A DNA stretch of 64,000 nucleotides from NCBI RefSeq assembly GCF_026153295.1, contig NZ_CP110615.1:1240001-1304000 (forward strand). Reading direction: 5' to 3'. The position numbers were made by a program, and so were the translations under genes. Under the pieces are notes generated by a model, which was not told where the DNA came from, ran no database searches, and was given only the letters and a program-made list of their open reading frames with translations. Below, in pieces: positions 58,885 to 64,000 of this stretch (position 1 is its first letter; each line of letters begins with the position of its first letter). Origin of the DNA: Rhodococcus antarcticus. GTDB lineage: Bacteria; Actinomycetota; Actinomycetes; Mycobacteriales; Mycobacteriaceae.

Positions 58885-60304
58885 AGCTGGGTTCCGCCCG
58901 GCGCGTTGGCTGCTGCTGGGGGGCCGCTTCGCCCGCCGCCTCACCCTTGCCTTCGCCGTGACCGCGCTGGCCGGTGCCGCGTTGACAGCGATCGTGGTGA
59001 ACCTGGTCTTCGGTGCCCGGTTCGGCACCTACGTCGACAGCCAGCGCCAGGCCCGCGAGGACCAGGTCGTGGGGCTGCTGACCGGGGAGTACCAGCAGGC
59101 TGCGGGCTGGCAGGTCGCCTCGTTGGACCGGCTGGGGTCCGGGTTGGTGATGTCGGGGGTGGACGTCTCCCTGCTCGGTTCGGATGGCACCCCGATCTGG
59201 TCGCTGTCCCAGGCTGGTGCGGACCCGGCCATGCGAGCCATGCACAACCAGATGATGGGGGTTTCCGCCCTCGGGCCCGCCGTCGCGCGGCCGGTCATCG
59301 TGAACGGCCAGCAGGTCGGCACGGCGCTGGTGCGGGTGCCGCAGGCTGTGGTGCCGGCCGCTGACGCGGCGTTGCGCACCTCGGTCAACCAGGCGCTGCT
59401 CGGTGGGGCCCTGGCCGCGGGGGTGGTCGCGCTGGGCGCCGGGTTGCTCATCGCGCGGGGCATCACCGCCCGGGTCCTGGAGCTGACCGCGGCTGCTGAC
59501 GAGCTCGCCGCCGGTCATCGTGACCGGCGTGCACGGGTGTCCTCGGGCGATGAGATCGGTGGGCTCGCCGCGTCGTTCAACACCATGGCCGAAACGGTGC
59601 AGCGGGAGGAGGAGCTCCGCCGCGCGTTCGCCGCGGACATCGCCCACGAGCTTCGGACCCCGCTGAGCATCCTGCAGGGCCACCTCGAAGCCGTCCAGGA
59701 CGGGGTCGTCGCCCCGGAACCCGAGGTGATCGACTCGCTGCACGAGGAGGCGCTGCGGCTGGGTCGCCTCGTCGCGGACCTGGAGACCGTCGCCGACGCC
59801 GACGCCGCCGGCTTCACCCTGGACCGGCGCGAGGTGGCCCTGGCCCCGCTGGTCGCCGACACCCTGGCCGGGCTGGGAGCTCATGTCGCCGAGTCGGGCC
59901 TACAGATGCGCAGCGACCTCGCCGAGGTGAGCGTGGTGGCCGACCCGGTGCGGCTGCGGCAGGTGGTGACCAACCTGGTGACCAACGCGACGAAGTTCAC
60001 CCCGACCGGTGGCACCATCACCGTCACCTTGGAGGTCCGCGACGGGCACGCCGAGCTCGTGGTGGCCGACACCGGGGTGGGTATCCCGGCCGAGGACATT
60101 CCCCGGGTGTTCGAGCGGTTCTTCCGGGGTGCCACCTCGACCGGTCGCGGCTCGGGCATCGGGCTGGCCGTGGTCGCCGGACTGGTCGCCGCGCACGACG
60201 GGGAGATCTCGGTGACCAGCGACCCCGGACACGGCAGCCGGTTCCTGGTGCGCCTGCCCGTGATCGCACACAAATCCCATCTCAGGTTCACAGGATCTCC
60301 ATGA
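58877..60304 (+). CDS. Sensor histidine kinase
   Basis: A 475-residue membrane kinase. Helix 1 (~20-45), a ~110-residue extracytoplasmic domain, helix 2 (~178-200), HAMP (~200-250), H-box with phosphorylated His in FAADIAHELRTPLSIL, N-box NLVTNATKFTP, G1 DTGVGIPAEDIP, F-box VFERFFRG and G2 GSGIGLAVV. The sensor domain contains MRAMHNQMMG, a Met/His-rich stretch compatible with metal sensing. It pairs with the regulator upstream. Confidence 0.95.
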   Translation: MGRAGFRPARWLLLGGRFARRLTLAFAVTALAGAALTAIVVNLVFGARFGTYVDSQRQAREDQVVGLLTGEYQQAAGWQVASLDRLGSGLVMSGVDVSLLGSDGTPIWSLSQAGADPAMRAMHNQMMGVSALGPAVARPVIVNGQQVGTALVRVPQAVVPAADAALRTSVNQALLGGALAAGVVALGAGLLIARGITARVLELTAAADELAAGHRDRRARVSSGDEIGGLAASFNTMAETVQREEELRRAFAADIAHELRTPLSILQGHLEAVQDGVVAPEPEVIDSLHEEALRLGRLVADLETVADADAAGFTLDRREVALAPLVADTLAGLGAHVAESGLQMRSDLAEVSVVADPVRLRQVVTNLVTNATKFTPTGGTITVTLEVRDGHAELVVADTGVGIPAEDIPRVFERFFRGATSTGRGSGIGLAVVAGLVAAHDGEISVTSDPGHGSRFLVRLPVIAHKSHLRFTGSP

Positions 60305-60363
60305 CCGGGACCTACCGTCAGGGGTGTTCGAGCACCACCCCCAATCGATGAGGAGTGACCACC

Positions 60364-60735
60364 ATGAAGAACACGCGGACACGCACAGGTCTGGCGGCCG
60401 CAGCAGCGACAGCAGTGCTGGGCCTCGGCCTGATCGCCGGCGCCACGAGCGCCTCGGCGTCCCCGGCGCCTACCCCGCCGAGCTCGACGGACACGCAGCA
60501 GCAGGCCCAGATGGACACGCTGATGACCACGATGATCGCGAAGCTGCCCGCCGACCAGCAGGCCGCCGCCCAGCAGATGCACGACCAGATGTGTCGTCAG
60601 ATGACGAAGATGATGTCCGGGGCCGGCGGCATGAGCGCCATGATGAACGGCCAGCACGGAACCGGCGCCATGATGGGCAGCGTCGGCGGCAGCAACAGCG
60701 GCCCAGGAAACAGCGTGGGCGGCAGCAACGGCTGA
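60364..60735 (+). CDS. Met-rich exported protein
   Basis: A 123-residue protein. Signal peptide with a basic start (MKNTRTRTG), a hydrophobic core and ASASP cut region. The mature part is rich in Met, Gln and His, with AQMDTLMTTMIAKLPADQQA, MHDQMCRQMTKMMSG and MSAMMNGQHGTGAMMG, and one Cys. Such Met/His-rich exported proteins bind Cu(I) or Ag in known systems, and the partner kinase also has a Met/His stretch. AGGAG lies 8 nt before the ATG. It is probably a target of the adjacent two-component system (inference). Confidence 0.8.
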   Translation: MKNTRTRTGLAAAAATAVLGLGLIAGATSASASPAPTPPSSTDTQQQAQMDTLMTTMIAKLPADQQAAAQQMHDQMCRQMTKMMSGAGGMSAMMNGQHGTGAMMGSVGGSNSGPGNSVGGSNG

Positions 60736-61022
60736 ACCCGTCAGGTCCCGAGCTCAGCAGTGCCACCCGGGTGAGACAGTCGCACGCACGAGAACGTGCA
60801 GGTCGGCGGGTCGGCGGGTCGGCGGCAGAGGGCAGCGAGGCCCGGATCACCAGTCCGGAGGGGTCGTTGCTCGGGTTCGAGCACTGGCACAGGGTTCAGC
60901 GGACCACGCGTTCCGCTGCCGCATCGTACTGGTGCTGCGGACACCGTGGTGCGTGGCCAGCCGCGATCAACGGTTGTAGGCGAGTTCGGTAGCCCCCAGG
61001 GTGCTGTCGAGGAGGAGGTTCG
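60736..61022. other. Intergenic region with an 8-base tandem repeat
   Basis: TCGGCGGG is repeated almost three times at 60803-60825. No gene is supported. GGAGGAGG-type ribosome sequence at the right end belongs to the next gene. Confidence 0.55.
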
Positions 61023-61295
61023 ATGATGTTCTGGTACGGCAATGATGGTGGCGTCGGCAACGGGTGGGGCTACCTGCTGATGGGTGTTGGCATGCTGGTG
61101 TTCTGGGGGCTGGTCATCGCGGGTCTCGTCGTGGTGTTCCGCCAGCCCGAACGCCGTGACCGGGTCGCGGGGGGCATGGTCGCATCGCATCGCACCGCCC
61201 AGCAGCTGCTCGCTGAGCGATTCGCCCGCGGGGACATCGACGAGACCGAGTTCACCGGTCGCCTCGCGGCCCTGCACGGTCAGAAACATCTCTGA
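61023..61295 (+). CDS. SHOCT-domain small membrane protein
   Basis: A 90-residue protein: a glycine/aromatic-rich N-terminus (MMFWYGNDGGVGNGWGYLL), a membrane helix (MGVGMLVFWGLVIAGLVVVF), and a C-terminal SHOCT motif (LAERFARGDIDETEFTGRL). It is the same type as the 57543 gene product. GGAGGAG precedes the ATG. Function unknown. Confidence 0.8.
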   Translation: MMFWYGNDGGVGNGWGYLLMGVGMLVFWGLVIAGLVVVFRQPERRDRVAGGMVASHRTAQQLLAERFARGDIDETEFTGRLAALHGQKHL

Positions 61296-61374
61296 CCCGT
61301 CGCGCTGGACCGAACCAGGACCGCTGCACCACGGGCGGCTGAAACCAAGGTTCAGGCTGGGGTTGCCGTCGGGG

Positions 61375-61836
61375 TCAGTGGGCGGCGTGGTAGGCCCGCG
61401 TGACGGTGGTGGACAGTCGGCCGCGGTCGGACACGGTGTGTCCGTTGGCCCGTGCCCACTCCCGGATGGTCGTGGTGGGGCGAGGTCCTGGTGTGGCCCC
61501 CGGTGTGGGCCGGCGGGTCCTGCTGGTCCCCGCAGTGTGGCTGCGGCGGTGAGCTTGCTTCACCCAGGGGGCGAGGTCGCCCCGGAGCGCGGCAGCGTTG
61601 TCGGGGGAGAGGTCGATGCTGTAGGCGGTGCCATCGAGGCCGAAGTGGACGGTGTGCACCTGGTCGGTGGGGAGCACTGCACCACTGACGTCGTCGGCGA
61701 GCTCCGGGTGGGGTCGCGGACGCCCGCTGGGGGTTCCCCGGTGGGGGTGGTTGCTGGTGGTCGGGAGGATGACCGTGGCCAGCGTCGTGGCCAGCTGCCT
61801 CACCGCGGACAGGCCTATGGCGGCAATCGTGTTCAT
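61375..61836 (-). CDS. Lsr2-family nucleoid protein (diverged)
   Basis: A 153-residue protein. The dimerisation part is FGLDGTAYSIDLSPDNAAAL followed by RGDLAPWVKQA, and the DNA-binding C-terminus is IREWARANGHTVSDRGRLST with TVTRAYHAAH, matching Lsr2. A typical Lsr2 is ~110 residues and begins at the KVTV strand; here ~70 N-terminal residues precede the fold and include a hydrophobic helix (MNTIAAIGLSAVRQLATTLA). The AT-hook core RGR is retained. Lsr2 silences foreign AT-rich DNA. This may be a second, island-borne copy. The start may lie later in the gene. Confidence 0.8.
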   Translation of the reverse strand: MNTIAAIGLSAVRQLATTLATVILPTTSNHPHRGTPSGRPRPHPELADDVSGAVLPTDQVHTVHFGLDGTAYSIDLSPDNAAALRGDLAPWVKQAHRRSHTAGTSRTRRPTPGATPGPRPTTTIREWARANGHTVSDRGRLSTTVTRAYHAAH

Positions 61837-62064
61837 GAGAGGAGTCTCCCAGGCCACAGCGCCGGCCGTGACCGGCGGGGATGTGGAGCCCGGCTGCGCC
61901 CGTCGGTGGTCGTCGGCGCCCCCGCGGGCCCCTTCCCGCCGGGGCTCTCAGTGTGGCCGGCACTCCCCACCCTCGGCTGTGGAACGTCGCTGGTGCTTGT
62001 TGTCCTCGACCTGTACGCGGGTCCTTCTTGCACCTCGTGCGGCGTGTGGTGGGCGCGGGTCGGG

Positions 62065-62634
62065 TCAGGTGACGCGAGGGCTGGTCTTGGTGGTGCGTGC
62101 AGTGCGTAGGTGGACTCGCAGGGCGGTGGCGCTGTCACCGAGGGCGGTGACGATGTTGGTGCATGCCTGGTCGGTGGCAGTGGTGATGGTGGTGAGGTCG
62201 GCGTGCGGGTCGAGGATGATGGTGAGGGCGATGGTGCGCCGTCCGCGGTCGTTCAGGGCCCTACCGCTGGTGGTGCGGACCCCGGGGGTGTCCTGCACCG
62301 AGGCGGCGGCAGCGGTGGCGAGGGCACCGAGGTCCACGGTGAGGCGTCCGGCGGTGGTGCTCCCGGCCATTCGGACGTCGGCGACCTTGCTGCTGGTGAT
62401 GTGGGCGGTGATCCATCGCAGCGCCAGGATGACCAGGACGACACCGGTGGCGCCGGTGGCCCATGGCCACCATCCCGCGGTCGTGGCGGCGGTCAGCCAG
62501 GGGGCCCGCAGGGTTCCGTGCAGCTGGCTGAGACGTCCGCTCTGCCAGACCACCGCGGTCACGCCGAGGGCGACAAGGGCGAGGGCGAGGACGAGGACGA
62601 GGACGCGGTCCAGGACGGTGAGGGTGCGGCTCAC
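62065..62634 (-). CDS. AmaP-like alkaline-shock membrane anchor protein
   Basis: A 189-residue protein with two N-terminal membrane helices (VLVLVLALALVALGVTAVVW and WATGATGVVLVILAL) and a C-terminal soluble domain (RTIALTIILDPHADLTTITT) with an Asp23-like beta pattern. In Gram-positive bacteria AmaP anchors Asp23 near the membrane. The GTG overlaps the upstream stop (GTGA) and has GGAGG 6 nt before it. It is the last gene of the Asp23 operon. Confidence 0.8.
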   Translation of the reverse strand: MSRTLTVLDRVLVLVLALALVALGVTAVVWQSGRLSQLHGTLRAPWLTAATTAGWWPWATGATGVVLVILALRWITAHITSSKVADVRMAGSTTAGRLTVDLGALATAAAASVQDTPGVRTTSGRALNDRGRRTIALTIILDPHADLTTITTATDQACTNIVTALGDSATALRVHLRTARTTKTSPRVT

Positions 62635-63227
62635 GTGTTCCCTCCGGTGTATCGGGTGGTGACCTTCACTCGCGGCGGGGGCTGCAGGGTGCGGAGGCGG
62701 TGGTGGAGGGCGGCGGTGACGGCGTCGGCGGTGGGGGTGCCGTCCTGGGCGGTGGTGGCGACCCGGACGGTGACCGTCCTGCGGGTGGCGGTCGCGGTGG
62801 CGGTGACGACCCCGTCGATGGTGTCGGCGGCGTCGTGGGCGAGCTTCGCCACGTCTGCCGGGCGCATCCATGCCCCGGGTGTGCCCTCGACCCGCACCTG
62901 GGTGCGTCTGCGGGGGCGTAGCGCCCCGAGCAGGACCCAGAGCCCGAGCAGGGTGGCGGCGAGGCCGGCGGGCAGCATCCACCCCTGGGCGGTGAGCCCG
63001 TCGAGGTAGCTCGCAGCGGTGCGGGTGTAGGAGCTTCCGTGCAGGGCGCCGGTGGCGAGCAGGGCGTCCCGGATGCCCACGACGCCGGCGGCGAGGACGA
63101 GCACGGCGAGCAGGATCGCCCACCGGGACACCGCGGGGGCGCGGGTAGGGGTGCGCCCCGCCCTCGGCTGTACACCGTCGGCTGTCGGGGACGCGGCTGC
63201 GTGCCGGGGTGGGGTGGGGGTGCTCAC
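62631..63227 (-). CDS. DUF6286-type membrane protein of the Asp23 operon
   Basis: A 198-residue protein: a polar N-terminus, two membrane helices (WAILLAVLVLAAGVVGI and WMLPAGLAATLLGLWVLL), and a C-terminal domain with RPADVAKLAHDAADTIDGVV and RTVTVRVATTAQDG. This arrangement is seen in actinobacterial Asp23 operons. Role in envelope stress is inferred from context. It overlaps both neighbours by 4 nt. Confidence 0.75.
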   Translation of the reverse strand: MSTPTPPRHAAASPTADGVQPRAGRTPTRAPAVSRWAILLAVLVLAAGVVGIRDALLATGALHGSSYTRTAASYLDGLTAQGWMLPAGLAATLLGLWVLLGALRPRRRTQVRVEGTPGAWMRPADVAKLAHDAADTIDGVVTATATATRRTVTVRVATTAQDGTPTADAVTAALHHRLRTLQPPPRVKVTTRYTGGNT

Positions 63228-63616
63228 TGGACCCTCCTGCCCTGGTGGGGCTGCTCGGCGGGGACGATGGTGGTGATGCCGACGTCGATGGCGTCGACGG
63301 TGAACCCGACCAGTGTGGTGAGCCGTTCGGTGACGGCGTCGCGGACGGCGGCGGCGACGGTGGGCAGGGACTGTGGCCAGGTGACGGCGATGTCGATGCG
63401 GGCCCGGATGTGGCCGCCGGCGACGGTGACGTCCGTGCGGGGCAACCCTCGTCCGGTGACCCGGTCGAGGCCGCTGGTGTGCCGCTGCACGCCGGGGATG
63501 GAGGTGGCGGCCACGACGGCGATGCGGTCGATCACCTTGTCCTTGACCACCAGGGACCCGCGTTGCCCGGGCTCACGCCGCGCCAGGGCGTCGGCGGTGT
63601 CGGTGAGCTCAGCCAC
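63224..63616 (-). CDS. Asp23/Gls24 family envelope stress protein
   Basis: A 130-residue soluble protein. RGSLVVKDKVIDRIAVVAAT, IPGVQRHTSG and the central GGHIRARIDIAVTWPQSLPT, followed by AAAVRDAVTERLTTLVGFTV, are Asp23 blocks. Asp23 forms a membrane-linked layer induced by alkaline or envelope stress. The GTG overlaps the upstream stop by 8 bases. It is the core protein of this four-gene operon. Confidence 0.92.
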   Translation of the reverse strand: MAELTDTADALARREPGQRGSLVVKDKVIDRIAVVAATSIPGVQRHTSGLDRVTGRGLPRTDVTVAGGHIRARIDIAVTWPQSLPTVAAAVRDAVTERLTTLVGFTVDAIDVGITTIVPAEQPHQGRRVQ

Positions 63617-63788
63617 GGCCCTTGCCCCGCAGCAGGGCGTTGAGGTCGATGTCACCGTCGCGGGAGGCGCCGATGACGTAGCCGACGGTGCCGAGGACCA
63701 GGGCGAGCAGGAAGCCGGGGAACCCGCCGATGACGGCGGCGATCGCCAGCAGCAGACCGGCGATGAGCCCAACGGTGGAGGAGGTCAT
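63609..63788 (-). CDS. DUF2273-like small membrane protein
   Basis: A 59-residue protein with two hydrophobic helices (VGLIAGLLLAIAAVIGGFPG, FLLALVLGTVGYVIGA), then RDGDIDLNALLRGKGRG. This is the DUF2273 layout found in Asp23 operons, where it is thought to anchor the Asp23 layer. GGAGG-like sequence lies in the upstream untranslated part. First gene of the operon. Confidence 0.85.
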   Translation of the reverse strand: MTSSTVGLIAGLLLAIAAVIGGFPGFLLALVLGTVGYVIGASRDGDIDLNALLRGKGRG

Positions 63789-64000
63789 GAGGTAGTCCTG
63801 TCTGTGGGGAGGGGGAAACGGGGGCGGGTGGTCCTCGGGGTCATCGGGGCGCTGGGCGGCGGGTTGTGCTCGGGGGCAGCCCAGCCACCTCGGCCGGCAG
63901 ACCCGGACCGTGTTGACAGCGTCGAGGTTGGCCTCGGTGGTGCCACCCCGGGTCGGGGTGGGTACGCGTCAGTGCGGCCCGACGCTGCGCCCCTGGCTTG
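63789..64000. other. Upstream region of the Asp23 operon, right window edge
   Basis: The operon promoter should lie here. No clear -35/-10 or repeat stands out in the 212 bases. Confidence 0.4.

Noticed and set aside
60298-60320. GGGACCTACCGTCAG as a DevR box before the Met-rich protein gene
   Set aside because: Only one half matches; the second half lacks the CCC arm.

Overview
The window is very GC-rich DNA with short intergenic gaps, many GTG/TTG starts and repeated 4-nt ATGA/GTGA stop-start overlaps. Its gene set (Lsr2-like protein, LprG/P55-type lipid export pair, DevR/DosR-like response regulator, GAF-ANTAR protein, many small stress membrane proteins) points to an actinobacterium of the Mycobacteriales/Pseudonocardiales type; a Pseudonocardia-like host is an inference only. 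There are no rRNA or tRNA genes, no CRISPR array and no insertion sequence that I can support.

Layout. 1-8.6 kb: a GH65 sugar phosphorylase cut by the left edge, coupled to the tail of a HAD hydrolase; then a plus-strand metal/respiration block (small membrane protein, exported protein, stand-alone cytochrome b, HMA protein, P1B-ATPase with an unusual CPD motif) and an EamA transporter. 9.3-19.5 kb: a tightly coupled minus-strand operon (membrane protein, gluconate 2-dehydrogenase subunit 3-like protein, GMC oxidoreductase, GH15 glycosidase, small protein), a divergent MarR regulator, an SDR plus small-protein pair, a membrane-fused sulfite-oxidase-type molybdoenzyme and an aldose 1-epimerase. 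Three near-identical operator-like sites (14408, 14595, 18194) tie these transcription units together. 19.8-31.7 kb: a stress/dormancy-like block with a DevR-like regulator, BON, GAF-ANTAR, PRC-barrel, DUF1707, MscS and zincin-type proteins, candidate DevR boxes, paralogous small genes and several degraded genes (slipin, STAS).

30.8-42.6 kb: a lipid/acyl-CoA block. The minus strand carries an alpha/beta hydrolase, acyl-CoA ligase, SDR, GNAT, PHA synthase and a PhaE/phasin-like protein. The plus strand carries an acyl-CoA dehydrogenase and a 3-hydroxyacyl-CoA dehydrogenase-acyl-CoA dehydrogenase fusion. The opposing strand then has a CaiB-type CoA transferase, enoyl-CoA hydratase and acetoacetate-decarboxylase-like protein. 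Together they look like activation and beta-oxidation of an unidentified acid, with overflow into polyhydroxyalkanoate. 42.8-50.7 kb: P55-type MFS exporter and LprG-like lipoprotein, TetR plus glycosyltransferase, an ABC-2 exporter with its TetR, and a VapBC toxin-antitoxin pair.

50.9-64 kb: a butanediol-dehydrogenase-like enzyme, a two-subunit 3-oxoacid CoA-transferase, and a sulfur module (MFS transporter, metallo-beta-lactamase/double-rhodanese protein, and a divergent ArsR-rhodanese sensor with two clear inverted-repeat operators). An OmpR-type two-component system, a Met-rich exported protein, two SHOCT-type small proteins, an Lsr2-like protein and an Asp23 envelope-stress operon at the right edge follow.

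The most notable points are the shared MarR-type operator, the self-contained ArsR-rhodanese sulfur-sensing unit, the HADH-ACAD fusion, the metal transport pair whose HMA domains have lost CxxC, and a DevR-like regulator lacking one of the paired receiver aspartates.
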